A stretch of DNA of 17,581 nucleotides from JTS-RE94 sp041750795 (GCA_041750795.1 JBGSYQ010000344.1:1-17581), one strand, 5' to 3'; shown: positions 1-7,116, counted from the stretch's first letter. Numbers and translations are program-made. The notes: generated from the sequence alone by a model not told the origin.

Positions 1-417
1 CCTGGCCGCGGTGATGCCGATCACGCCGCTGCCGGCGCCCACGTCGGCAATCGCAATCTCGCGATCCGCCGGCAGCGCCTTGACCAGGTCCAACAGCGTC
101 AGCACCACGAACTCGGTTTCCGGGCGCGGAATCAGCACGTCCGGCGTCACGCGGAAGTCCAGCGAGTAGAACTCGCGATGACCCACCAGGTAGGCCACCG
201 GCGTCCCTTCGGCGCGGCGCCGCACCAGCGCGCGAAAGGCCGAGCGCAGTCCTTCGTCGGCCGGATCCTCGAAGCTCGTATACAGCTCGATGCGCCGGCA
301 GCCGCGCGCATGCGCCAACAGCACCTCAGCCTCCAGACGCGGACTGTCCGAGCCGTGCGCGCCCAGATAGTCGGCCGTCCAACCCAGCAGGCGTCCGATG
401 GTCCAGTCCTCGGCCAT
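1..417 (-). CDS. prmC: Release factor glutamine methyltransferase PrmC (HemK), C-terminus beyond window
   Basis: The reverse strand encodes 139 residues from an ATG at 417 and leaves the window still open, so only the N-terminal third to half is present. The start MAEDWTIGRLLGW leads a helical N-terminal domain of the kind that binds release factors. It is followed by AYLVGHREFYSLDF, the diagnostic LIPRPETE block (about residues 95-102) and the SAM-binding strand IADVGAGSGVIGIT near the window edge. The catalytic NPPY motif would lie outside the window. PrmC methylates the glutamine of the GGQ motif in RF1 and RF2 in the cytoplasm. It lies 103 bases downstream of prfA on the same strand, the classic prfA-prmC pairing, which strongly supports the call. 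A purine-rich GAAAGAAG stretch precedes the start. Confidence 0.93.
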   Translation of the reverse strand, partial: MAEDWTIGRLLGWTADYLGAHGSDSPRLEAEVLLAHARGCRRIELYTSFEDPADEGLRSAFRALVRRRAEGTPVAYLVGHREFYSLDFRVTPDVLIPRPETEFVVLTLLDLVKALPADREIAIADVGAGSGVIGITAAR

Positions 418-470
418 AACTGCTTCTTTCGAGTGTCGCTTGCTCCACGCGGTCGCGTGGCAATGGCATC

Positions 471-505
471 GTGCCAGTGTTTGGCGCGCGGGCCAGGTGC
501 CAGTG
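471..505. repeat. Direct repeat pair GTGCCAGTG in the prfA-prmC gap
   Basis: GTGCCAGTG occurs at 471-479 and again at 497-505, 26 bases apart, in the short gap between prfA and prmC. Related GGCAC/GTGCC words recur elsewhere in the window (around 2927 and 10090). They probably belong to the dispersed non-coding repeat vocabulary of this genome. No function can be read from them. Confidence 0.35.
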
Positions 506-520
506 CCGACCCGCCAACGT

Positions 521-1600
521 TTACTCGACGGTGCCCATCGCCTGGCGCTGCTGTTGCCGGTCGTAGTCTACCAGCGCGTCGGTCAGCGGTTGCACGTCGC
601 CGGCCATGATCGAATCGAGCCGATACAAGCTGAGGTTGATGCGATGGTCGGTGACGCGGTTTTCCGGAAAGTTGTAGGTGCGAATCTTCTGGCTGCGATC
701 GCCCGAGCCGACCAGCGTCTTGCGCTCGCTGGCCCGTTTGTCGTGCTCCTCCTGCCGCTTGGCCTCGTACAGCCGGGTCTTCAGCACCCGCAGGGCTTTA
801 GCAAAGTTCTTGTGCTGGCTTTTTTCGTCCTGGCATTGCACGACGATCCCGCTGGCCAGGTGGGTCAGCCGGATGGCCGAGGCCGTCTTGTTCACGTGTT
901 GCCCGCCGGGACCGCTGGCGCAGAAGATGTCTTTGCGAAAGTCGTCCGGCTTGATGTCGATCTCGACGTCCTCGGGCTCGGGCAGCACGGCCACGGTGGC
1001 GGCCGAGGTGTGCGTGCGCCCCTTGGTCTCCGTCTCGGGCACGCGTTGCACGCGATGCACGCCGCTCTCATACTGCAGTTCGCGATAGACGCCCTCCCCT
1101 TCGATGCCCAGGATGACTTCCTTGAAGCCGCCCAGCTCCGTGGGACTCAGGTCCATCACTTCGAACTTCCAGCCTTTGGCCTCGGCGTGATGCTTGTACA
1201 TTTCGTACAGATCGCGCGCAAACAAGGCCGCCTCGTCGCCGCCGGTGCCGGCGCGGATTTCCATCACCACGCGGGCACGCTGCGCGTCTTCGCCGCCGAT
1301 GGTCATTTCCAACAGCTCGTCCCAGACGTTCTCGCGCTCTTCGCGCAAGGTGGGCAGCTCGGCCTGGGCCATTTCGCGCATCTCGCCGTCGTGCCCCTCG
1401 ATCATCTCCTGCGCTTCGGCAATCTGCTCGTTGAGCGTGCGAAAGCGGCGATACTTCTTGGCCAGCTTGCCCAGCGTGCCGTGCTCGCGCGCAGCGGCTG
1501 CCACGCGGGCCGGGTTGCCCAGGATCTCCGGATCGACGAGCTGACGCTCCAGCTCATCGAAGCGAGCCAGCTTTTCTTCCAACATTTCGCGAAGCGCCAT
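521..1600 (-). CDS. prfA: Peptide chain release factor 1
   Basis: This 359-residue protein has the full normal length of RF1. The GGQ peptidyl-tRNA hydrolysis motif lies at residues 232-234 in the context SGPGGQHVNKTASAIRLTH. The stop-codon tripeptide at 188-190 is PET (context RVPETETKGR), the PxT type of RF1 (UAG/UAA) and not the SPF type of RF2. An N-terminal helical domain occupies roughly residues 1-100, followed by the AGTGGDEAALFARDLYEMY block common to class I factors. The start is the ATG at 1600, preceded by AAAAGGACGGC, a good ribosome binding site. Downstream on the same strand is prmC, whose product would methylate Q234. Upstream, 282 bases away, is rpmE, so the three translation genes may be partly co-transcribed. 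Nothing about the gene is aberrant. Confidence 0.98.
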   Translation of the reverse strand: MALREMLEEKLARFDELERQLVDPEILGNPARVAAAAREHGTLGKLAKKYRRFRTLNEQIAEAQEMIEGHDGEMREMAQAELPTLREERENVWDELLEMTIGGEDAQRARVVMEIRAGTGGDEAALFARDLYEMYKHHAEAKGWKFEVMDLSPTELGGFKEVILGIEGEGVYRELQYESGVHRVQRVPETETKGRTHTSAATVAVLPEPEDVEIDIKPDDFRKDIFCASGPGGQHVNKTASAIRLTHLASGIVVQCQDEKSQHKNFAKALRVLKTRLYEAKRQEEHDKRASERKTLVGSGDRSQKIRTYNFPENRVTDHRINLSLYRLDSIMAGDVQPLTDALVDYDRQQQRQAMGTVE

Positions 1601-1669
1601 GATGCCGTCCTTTTCGATGATCGGCGCCAGATTGAGAAACCCGTCCTTGAAACGCCCAACCTATTTCAG

Positions 1670-1734
1670 CCAGGGGCATCGCCCCTGGAAACCGGGTCGC
1701 ACCTGAATTGTTGCCATGAGCCCCATCGGGGCGG
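1670..1734. repeat. Two palindromic dispersed-repeat hairpins between rpmE and prfA
   Basis: CCAGGGG (1670-1676) pairs with CCCCTGG (1682-1688) around a five-base loop. A second small palindrome, CCCC-ATC-GGGG, lies around 1723-1733. The first is a close relative of the hairpins at 2640-2659 and 2825-2844, so it is a dispersed genomic repeat and not a gene-specific signal. The rest of the 282-base rpmE-prfA gap (1601-1882) shows no open frame that I believe is real. The hairpin has no T-run and is not a convincing intrinsic terminator. Confidence 0.55.
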
Positions 1735-1882
1735 CCTATCGTTGGGCGATGTCATTGTGCCGCGACAGGGCCGGGAACCAATCGCCATCGTCGCGCGCAC
1801 GCATTGTCCTACCAACAGAAAGGCCGTCCACGCGACCGGTGAGGATCGCGGCGGGCGGCCTTGGAGTGGGGAACGTGCGGCG

Positions 1883-2149
1883 CTAGGATTCGGCGTTGGC
1901 TTCGGCCGTTGCTTCGGCCGGTTTCTTGCCGCGCTTCAGGCTGGCATAGCCGGTGCCGGCAAACTTGTTCTTGAACTTCTCGATGCGTCCTGCCGTGTCG
2001 ACGAACTTCAGCTTGCCCGTGTAAAACGGATGGCACGCATTGCAGATATCGACCTTCAGCTCCGGCCGCGTGCTGCGCGTGGTGAACGTATTGCCGCAGC
2101 CGCAGCGGACCATGGTCACGAAGTATTCCGGATGGATGTCGTCTTTCAT
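1883..2149 (-). CDS. rpmE: Large ribosomal subunit protein bL31 (zinc-binding form)
   Basis: The protein has 88 residues, beginning MKDDIHPEYF, the usual L31 start. It has the zinc ligands of the C-plus form: C16 and C18 in CGCG, then C36 and C39 in CNACHPF. The conserved HPFYTGK and GRIEKFKNKF segments follow. An Ala/Glu-rich tail after about residue 75 extends slightly beyond the bacterial core. The frame is open further upstream to 2296, but that extension (starting MNSGKLHNCL) has no L31 homology and crosses the likely promoter, so I use the ATG at 2149, preceded by GGCGGTGAAG. L31 sits at the subunit interface near the central protuberance. Presence of all four cysteines indicates a zinc-replete L31 and not the Zur-regulated paralogue. 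Confidence 0.97.
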   Translation of the reverse strand: MKDDIHPEYFVTMVRCGCGNTFTTRSTRPELKVDICNACHPFYTGKLKFVDTAGRIEKFKNKFAGTGYASLKRGKKPAEATAEANAES

Positions 2150-2224
2150 CGCAGCTTCACCGCCAAAAAAAGGCACGCCGAGCCAGCCCCAGTCCCTGAG
2201 CCAGTCCCCAAGATTGAATCCCAA

Positions 2225-2253
2225 AATATACGCCCTTTCCCACCCCACGGCAA
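2225..2253 (-). promoter_or_regulatory. Sigma70-type promoter for rpmE
   Basis: Read on the minus strand, TTGCCG (2253-2248) is separated by 17 bases from TATATT (2230-2225). This is close to the housekeeping consensus at ideal spacing. Transcription would start near 2217, giving a leader of roughly 68 bases before the rpmE ATG at 2149. The leader contains repeated GGGACTGG/GGGGCTGG words and a T7 tract. No other good promoter was seen in this gap. The evidence is sequence match only. Confidence 0.5.
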
Positions 2254-2307
2254 GAGCCACCAAAGGCAGGCAGTTGTGCAGTTTGCCGGAGTTCAAGGGA
2301 AAAACGG

Positions 2308-2490
2308 CTAGCGACGATCTCTCTCGCGGATTCGATAGACCGTAACCTCACTCACGATCAGCAAAAGAAAGACGATTGACCACATAGTCGCAACGAGGAC
2401 GGTTCCAGAATAGAACGCGACGGCGGCCCAAAACGCGAAGTACGCCACCAGTAGCAAGAGCGTCTTTGTGCTGAATCGCATGCCCACCAT
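2308..2490 (-). CDS. Small two-helix membrane protein with RFS-TLLL N-terminus
   Basis: A short frame encodes about 60 residues, almost entirely two hydrophobic segments (TLLLLVAYFAFWAAVAFYSG and TVLVATMWSIVFLLLIVSEV) followed by a basic tail, RIRERDRR. The two ATGs (2490, and 2481 which gives MRFSTK) cannot be separated with confidence. The second gives the start MRFSTKTLLLLVA, which resembles the RFSxRTLLL-type N-terminal helix that I recall as very common in planctomycete small membrane proteins. The positive C-terminus suggests both ends are cytoplasmic. It lies upstream of rpmE on the same strand, 11 bases before the ORF-rich rpmE leader. Function is unknown. The match to this style of helix and the clean hydrophobic pattern make it likely to be real. 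Confidence 0.62.
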   Translation of the reverse strand: MVGMRFSTKTLLLLVAYFAFWAAVAFYSGTVLVATMWSIVFLLLIVSEVTVYRIRERDRR

Positions 2491-2576
2491 TGTACCAGAG
2501 GGCGAAAGCGATCACCTCTCAGGCGCCTTCGCGACGAGACGACGCTTCCGCGAGAGTACGAATCCCGTCGCCGTCC

Positions 2577-2642
2577 TCGAGCCGCAACGCGCCGACCAGC
2601 CAACAATCTTCGAGCCGCAACGCGGCGACCAGTCAATAGCCA
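2577..2642. repeat. 33-bp imperfect tandem duplication
   Basis: TCGAGCCGCAACGCG starts at 2577 and again at 2610, a 33-base period. About 26 of the 33 positions match before the second unit runs into the palindromic hairpin at 2640. It belongs to the repeat-filled gap 2491-2949, which holds no gene that I can support. Confidence 0.6.
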
Positions 2643-2870
2643 GGGGTGGAAGCCCCTGGGATCTCGTCACCCCGACCAAACGCCCAAGCCCCAACGGGGC
2701 GCCAGCCCGCCGCGCCTCACGGAAAACCGCGCGAAACGCTGCGGCGCGCTTTACCGCCACGTCGTCGGTCGCCCCGTTGGGGCTCGCGCGCGGAAGAAGG
2801 GAAACGATGGGATTCGCCACCGTCCCAGGGGTTTCCACCCCTGGCTATGAACAATGGCCCCGTTGGGGCC
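2636..2870. repeat. Cluster of palindromic repeats in inverted pairs
   Basis: CCAGGGGTGGAAGCCCCTGG (2640-2659) is matched in inverted orientation at 2825-2844 with one base changed, and the match extends outward to about 26 bases. Between them, GCCCCAACGGGGC (2688-2700) is matched in inverted orientation by GCCCCGTTGGGGC (2771-2783). A third related palindrome, GGCCCCGTTGGGGCC, lies at 2856-2870. Each word is a hairpin in its own right, and the two halves of the cluster are inverted copies of one composite unit. A relative of the first hairpin occurs at 1670-1688 and a relative of the last at 6899-6912. I interpret it as a dispersed REP-like family. The strand is undefined and no coding function is supported in 2491-2949. 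Confidence 0.7.
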
Positions 2871-2949
2871 GAGCCCCACAGGTCAGCCCTCGCCCCGACT
2901 TGCATGTCGGCCTTTCGCGCACTGGCACTCTGCCGCGCCGCCTCTTGCC

Positions 2950-4629
2950 CTACGACTCCGCGCCCTCGGCCGTCTCATCCGGCGTGTCTTCAACCGGCGT
3001 GTCCTCAACCGGCGTTTCTTCCGCCGGCTTTAACTGCTCGCGCAATTGCTGCGCTCGTAGCTTGTTGCCGTGACTTTGGGCGGAGGTGTCGGCCTCGTAG
3101 ATCGCGATGGCTTTGTCCAACTGTCCCAGCGCCTCGTAGCTGCGGCCCAGGTTGTAGCGGGCGGCGTACGTCCAGGGGCCGCCCGGCGTGGCCTCGATCG
3201 TGCGCTTGGCGAAGTAGTCGATCGCCACCGGGTATTCTTCCTGCTCATAGCAGACCAGCCCCAGCCAATAGCTGGCGTCCTGCTTCGCGTGACGAAAAAG
3301 CACGATCCGCGCCGCCTCGTGCTGCGGAATCTCTTCACGCTTCAGTTGCCGGGCCACGTCGGCCGGCAGGCGATAGTCCTCGATGACCGAGTCCGCCGGC
3401 CGCGCGTTGAGCAACTGCACCTTGGCGCCGTGCTCCCCCTCCAGATGGCCCTTGAAGTACAACGCCCGCCCGGTCATCAACGCCGGCACCGCCTGGAACA
3501 CGGCCACCTCGCGCGCCGCGACCTGCAACTCGGCCGGGCTCAACGTCGCTTGACGCAGCCAGATGTCGAACGGATGCTGCCACAGCCGCGCTTCGGCAAC
3601 GTGCGGCAACTTCTCGACGCGCTCGGCCAGCGCACTGCCGGGCGACGTGAGCGCCATCTTGTGATCGCCCGACAGCCGCGCCTCGACCAGCGCCATCCGC
3701 TGCGACAGGCTGTGCGGCGTGCCCTCCACCAGCGCCACCACGTGCTGCAGGTCGCCGGCCGTGATCGGATAGGGATGCTCCGCGTCCAGATCGAGCCGGC
3801 GCAGCAACTGCTCGTCGGCCACCACTTGCGACAGCGTGGCAATGTTCTTGCCGGCGCCGCCGTGGCCGGGGTCTTCGCGGTCGGGGCCGGGTATGGGCAA
3901 TCCCAAGCGACAGTCGAACAGATACAGTTCACCGCCGCTCACCAGCGCCGGCAGCCAGGGCTTCACGTTGGCGCCGTCGCTATCGGCCGTGGCCAGCAGC
4001 ACCACGTCCAGCCCCTGTTGCCGCGCCAACAGCATGAAAACCCACGCGCGGTCCAGCGCCTCGCCGCGCCCCAGCAACAAGGTCTCGAACGGCCGATGCT
4101 GGCTGGGGTCGGCCGTGGCCGGGCGATCGGGCTCCAGATACACGTTGCGCACCGTCCAATCGAACAGCCGCTCGGCCACGTCCAGATCGTCGAAGGCATC
4201 GCCCCGCGCGCCCTTCGACACGTCGCGCAGCCACACCGCTTCCTGCAGGTACCAGGCGTCGATCATGCGATACTGCATCAGGTCCAGCGTCTGCATGATC
4301 CGCATGGATTTCAACTCGTCGGGCAACCGATCGATGAGCGGATCGCGCTGCCAGGCGACTTTCGGCTTCTCCTGGTGGTACCACTGGTTCAAGCGGTCGC
4401 ACACCTGCGGCATCATCTGGTTGATGTCGAACTCTTCCAGACGATTGAGATTGTCGGCCACCGAATCGAACAGCGCGTCGCGCGCGTCGGCTCGCACCGA
4501 CGGCCCGCGCGGCGGACCCGGTTTGGCCGCCGGCTTGCAGCTTGCGATCGATCCGGCCAACACGATCGTCAGCAATCCGACCGAGACGCCGCCCATGCCG
4601 CGCCGCCAGGTAAACCATCGAACTGTCAC
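2950..4629 (-). CDS. Lipoprotein with transglutaminase-like core and C-terminal TPRs
   Basis: The 559-residue protein starts at GTG (4629), and its first bases overlap the kdsA stop as GTGA, so the two are translationally coupled. The signal peptide contains a hydrophobic run and the lipobox IASC, with Cys31 as the probable lipidated residue. This predicts an exported, lipid-anchored protein. Residues 185-215 (LLLGRGEALDRAWVFMLLARQQGLDVVLLA) and the later ELYLFDCRLGLPIPG look like the helix-strand core of transglutaminase-like proteins, but the usual nucleophilic Cys before the helix is absent (GRGEALDR). A catalytic role is therefore doubtful. Residues about 470-525 hold TPR-like helices (YAARYNLGRSYEALGQLDKAIAIYEAD). 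The tail has a small tandem repeat, PVEDTPVEDTP, mirrored by the DNA repeat near 2980-3010. Function is unknown. The operon context suggests an envelope role. Confidence 0.85.
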   Translation of the reverse strand: MTVRWFTWRRGMGGVSVGLLTIVLAGSIASCKPAAKPGPPRGPSVRADARDALFDSVADNLNRLEEFDINQMMPQVCDRLNQWYHQEKPKVAWQRDPLIDRLPDELKSMRIMQTLDLMQYRMIDAWYLQEAVWLRDVSKGARGDAFDDLDVAERLFDWTVRNVYLEPDRPATADPSQHRPFETLLLGRGEALDRAWVFMLLARQQGLDVVLLATADSDGANVKPWLPALVSGGELYLFDCRLGLPIPGPDREDPGHGGAGKNIATLSQVVADEQLLRRLDLDAEHPYPITAGDLQHVVALVEGTPHSLSQRMALVEARLSGDHKMALTSPGSALAERVEKLPHVAEARLWQHPFDIWLRQATLSPAELQVAAREVAVFQAVPALMTGRALYFKGHLEGEHGAKVQLLNARPADSVIEDYRLPADVARQLKREEIPQHEAARIVLFRHAKQDASYWLGLVCYEQEEYPVAIDYFAKRTIEATPGGPWTYAARYNLGRSYEALGQLDKAIAIYEADTSAQSHGNKLRAQQLREQLKPAEETPVEDTPVEDTPDETAEGAES

Positions 4630-5456
4630 GCCAGGGTCTCCACGGTCTGCCGGATGCGGATCAATCGTTCCAAGAGCGGGCCAAACTCGTCGAGCGGCAC
4701 CATGTTGGGACCATCGCTGGGAGACGTGTCCGGATCCGGATGCGTCTCGAAAAACAGCCCGTCAGCGCCCAGCGCCGTGGCGGCACGGGCCAACGGCTCG
4801 ACCATGGCGCGGTTGCCCCCGGTTCGTTTCCCCAAGCCGCCCGGCTCCTGCACGCTGTGCGTCGCATCGAATACCACCGGCGCACCCAGCGACTGCATCT
4901 GCACGATGGCTCGCATGTCGTTGACCAGCCGGCCATAGCCGAAAAACGTGCCCCGCTCGCATAATAAGACATTACGGCAGCCGGCGGCTTCCAGTTTGCC
5001 CAGCACGTGCTCCATGTCCCAGGGAGCCATGAATTGCCCCTTTTTCACGTTCACCGCCCGCCCCGTCCGCGCGGCGGCCACCAGCAGGTCGGTCTGTCGA
5101 GCCAAAAATGCCGGAATTTGCAGCAAATCGCACACCCGACCCACCGCTTCGGCCTGCCGCGACTCGTGCAGATCGGTCGTCACCGGCAGGCCGGTTTGCT
5201 CTTTCACGCGGGCAAGGATCGCCAGCCCCGCTTCCAATCCCGGCCCGCGATAGGCGTCCAGGCTGGTGCGGTTGGCCTTGTCGAACGACGCCTTAAACAC
5301 CAGTTGCAGCGACAGGCGCTGCGCCACCTCGGCCAGCCGCCCCGCGATCTCCAGCGTGAGCGCTTCGCTCTCGATCACGCAAGGCCCGGCAATCACCAAC
5401 AGCGGCTGCCCCCGGCCGCAAGAGTAAGGACCGACAGTGGCCGGATTGTTCGCCAT
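4626..5456 (-). CDS. kdsA: 3-deoxy-8-phosphooctulonate (Kdo-8-P) synthase, metal-dependent type
   Basis: The 276-residue protein is close to the usual 280. It condenses phosphoenolpyruvate with arabinose-5-phosphate to make Kdo-8-phosphate for the lipopolysaccharide inner core. Family blocks are all present in order: LLVIAGPCVIESE, KASFDKANRTS, GLPVTTDLHE, LQIPAFLARQTDLL, NVKKGQFMAPWDM, ERGTFFGYGRLVNDMR, VVFDATHSVQEPGG and FFETHPDPDTSPSDGPNM. Cys26 in AGPC marks the metal-binding class (as in Aquifex KdsA; the E. coli type has Asn there). The His of ATHSV, the Glu of FFETHP and the Asp of SDGPN complete the metal ligands. The frame is open upstream to 5933, but that part overlaps the kinase gene and lacks homology, so I start at the ATG at 5456, preceded by GGAAGC. 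The kinase stop is 32 bases upstream and the next gene overlaps the stop, so this is an operon. Confidence 0.97.
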   Translation of the reverse strand: MANNPATVGPYSCGRGQPLLVIAGPCVIESEALTLEIAGRLAEVAQRLSLQLVFKASFDKANRTSLDAYRGPGLEAGLAILARVKEQTGLPVTTDLHESRQAEAVGRVCDLLQIPAFLARQTDLLVAAARTGRAVNVKKGQFMAPWDMEHVLGKLEAAGCRNVLLCERGTFFGYGRLVNDMRAIVQMQSLGAPVVFDATHSVQEPGGLGKRTGGNRAMVEPLARAATALGADGLFFETHPDPDTSPSDGPNMVPLDEFGPLLERLIRIRQTVETLA

Positions 5457-5488
5457 GATGCTTCCGCTGCTGGAGGTAAACCAGTGGC

Positions 5489-6412
5489 TTATTTCATGCT
5501 TGCCGCGCCCGGGTACAACAACGTGATCCTGGCGGGCAACACTTCCACGTCCAGCGGCAACATGCCGCCCGGATCGCCGTCCAACTGATAGTGTACCGGC
5601 TCGCGCGATTCGATCCGCACGCGCGTGACCGTGGCCGTGCGATAATCGGCAATCGACCGGGTGCGTCCCGTCAGCACGTGGCCGATATACCACAGCCCAT
5701 ACCACAGCGAACCGTTGCGCAGCGTGCTGACGTTGAGCAAGCCGTCGGTCGCGATGGCCTCGGGCGCCAGGTTCAAGCCCCCGGCGTAACACGGCAGGTT
5801 GATGACGAACGCCCAACGTCCCACCATCTTCGCTTGCACCGCGCCTCCCGGCGTCTCCGTTTCGCAGTATACTCGCAGGCGCGGATAGCGGTAACTTCGA
5901 ATCGCTTCCAGGATCGGCCGCGCATAGGTCCAATAGGTCACACCGGCCGCCGTGCGCCGCTGGTGCATGCGGTGCACCACGTCGGCGTCGAAGCCGCAGC
6001 CGACCATCAACACGAAGATGCGCCCGTTTGCGCGCCCGGCGTCGAGACGCGTGGTGACGCCCCTGCGGATGACGTGCGCCAACGTCGCCGGATCCGCGCC
6101 CAGGCCGAAGTGCCGCGCCAACAGATTGGCCGTGCCCAGCGGCAACACCGTGATCGGCATTTCCGGCAGCGTGCGATTGACGATCTCGGCCACGGTGCCG
6201 TCGCCGCCGGCCGCCACGATGGCGCGCAGATGCCCCGCCGCGTGATAGCTCTCGGCCAATTCGCTCAGTTGGTCGAGATCGCCGACGCGCTCGGGCACCA
6301 GGTGGACCGCTTCGAGGCAGGTGACAAGCTGGCCGATCGCGCTTTCGCAGCGCCCCATGCCGGCCTTCGGGTTTGCCACGATCAGCACACGATCAGCCGC
6401 TTCTGAAATCAA
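5489..6412 (-). CDS. YegS/LCB5-type diacylglycerol (lipid) kinase
   Basis: The family signature is clear: RVLIVANPKAG at the start, the nucleotide-binding AAGGDGTVAEIVNRTL, TVLPLGTANLLARHFG, then DAGRANGRIFVLMVGCGFDADVV, and QLDGDPGGMLPLDVEVLP near the C-terminus. Such enzymes phosphorylate diacylglycerol, sphingoid bases or related lipids using ATP at the inner membrane face. The substrate cannot be read from sequence. No ATG precedes the NPKAG motif. The frame opens with TTG at 6490, but the TTG at 6412 has GGAG six bases upstream and gives MISEAADRVLIVANPKAG (about 307 residues), so I prefer it; TTG at 6430 is the other option. It is the first gene of a likely operon with kdsA and the lipoprotein, which fits a membrane-lipid or envelope theme. 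Confidence 0.9.
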   Translation of the reverse strand: MISEAADRVLIVANPKAGMGRCESAIGQLVTCLEAVHLVPERVGDLDQLSELAESYHAAGHLRAIVAAGGDGTVAEIVNRTLPEMPITVLPLGTANLLARHFGLGADPATLAHVIRRGVTTRLDAGRANGRIFVLMVGCGFDADVVHRMHQRRTAAGVTYWTYARPILEAIRSYRYPRLRVYCETETPGGAVQAKMVGRWAFVINLPCYAGGLNLAPEAIATDGLLNVSTLRNGSLWYGLWYIGHVLTGRTRSIADYRTATVTRVRIESREPVHYQLDGDPGGMLPLDVEVLPARITLLYPGAASMK

Positions 6413-6652
6413 CGGACGCTCCGAAACCAATTGCCGCCCTTGGCACAGCCCGCGAACTCGCAAGCGGGCCGCTCGCCCAACGAGTCGCAATTAAACACAA
6501 GTGGCTGCCGCACCGCCACGCGAGAAACATCCAGCGACGCGCCGGCCGGCGCTGTGACGAAACCGCGCGTCGCGAGCAAAGCGGCCTGCTGCGGAAGCGA
6601 GATCGCCCGCAGTCCGCCGGGCGTTCCGACACGTTCTCAATCTGAGATCTGT

Positions 6653-6680
6653 TGTATCGAGCCACGTCACTCTGAGGCAA
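6653..6680 (-). promoter_or_regulatory. Weak candidate promoter for the lipid kinase-kdsA operon
   Basis: On the minus strand TTGCCT (6680-6675) is followed after 16 bases by GATACA (6658-6653). The -35 is good and the -10 poor. It would give a leader of about 240 bases before the preferred TTG start at 6412. A hairpin (CAAAATGC at 6678-6685 with GCATTTTG at 6696-6703) overlaps its upstream edge. This is the best match I found in the region, but it is weak. Confidence 0.22.
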
Positions 6681-6906
6681 AATGCCGCAACAATCGCATT
6701 TTGAGACGCCAATCGATTGCCAAAACTCGCCCGGCCTGAAATCCGCAAATGATTTCCAGGTATTAGCTTACGTTCACACACTGTCCGTGGCAATGGGCCG
6801 GGGCCGCTCTGGCACGCTGCTTGCATTCCAACGCGGTTCGAGCAGCCCGTGGATTCATTCAACGGACAGCCAGTGCGTCACTGCACTTAATTTTGTGTGG
6901 CCCGTT

Positions 6907-7000
6907 GGGGCCTCTGATGAACAGTAGCCGGCCGAGTTACCTTGCCCCTAACCGACCAGCAACGCCATGCGTACATGGCGCATCAGAGGCCCCTTTTTTT
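6907..7000 (+). terminator. Nested stem-loop with T7 tail: terminator or structured RNA 3' end
   Basis: GGGGCCTCTGATG (6907-6919) pairs perfectly over 13 bp with CATCAGAGGCCCC (6981-6993), followed at once by seven T (6994-7000). Inside the 61-base loop a second perfect hairpin, CGCCATG (6963-6969) with CATGGCG (6974-6980) and loop CGTA, sits directly against the outer stem, as if stacked on it. The T-run lies on the plus-strand 3' side only, so it would terminate plus-strand transcription, yet no plus-strand gene lies upstream. It may be the 3' end of an unannotated RNA. The outer arm begins inside a GGCCCGTTGGGGCC palindrome of the dispersed-repeat kind. Confidence 0.5.
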
Positions 7001-7050
7001 GCGCGCTCCGCAGTGATCCCACCGCCCGGACCACATCCAACCGCGCTACG

Positions 7051-7116
7051 TGCCACGGGCGGGTGCCACGGGTAGCTGCCACAGGTCTGTGCCACGGGTG
7101 GCAAAGCCCACCCGTG
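7051..7116. repeat. Four 13-bp tandem units running into a 9-bp hairpin
   Basis: TGCCACGGG begins at 7051, 7064 and 7090, with the variant TGCCACAGG at 7077, an exact 13-base period over four units. The last unit forms a hairpin, CACGGGTGG (7093-7101) with CCACCCGTG (7108-7116), loop CAAAGC. It lies about 200 bases upstream of the HerA-like ATPase start. It could be an operator array or a dispersed planctomycete repeat that has grown by slippage. Confidence 0.65.

Noticed and set aside
398..2311. Long plus-strand open frame of 637 codons
   Set aside because: It lies antisense across prfA and rpmE, has no family resemblance, and is rich in Leu/His/Arg runs typical of reverse-complemented GC-rich codons.
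2899..2925. Fifteen-base word shared with the stranded ATPase tail (GCGAAAGGCCGACAT, inverted)
   Set aside because: The match does not extend on either side and the frame does not continue the ATPase tail. It is probably chance or a short dispersed repeat; the tail homology rests on 18 aligned residues and not on this word.
3070..4938. Long plus-strand open frame of 622 codons
   Set aside because: It is antisense to the lipoprotein gene and the end of kdsA, which both have recognisable sequence; its own composition (His/Arg/Gln) is that of a shadow frame.
5457..5933. N-terminal extension of KdsA
   Set aside because: It overlaps the lipid kinase gene on the same strand in another frame, and KdsA is full length from the ATG at 5456.
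7051..7102. Possible CRISPR array
   Set aside because: Units are 13 bases and contiguous, without spacers, and no cas gene is present.
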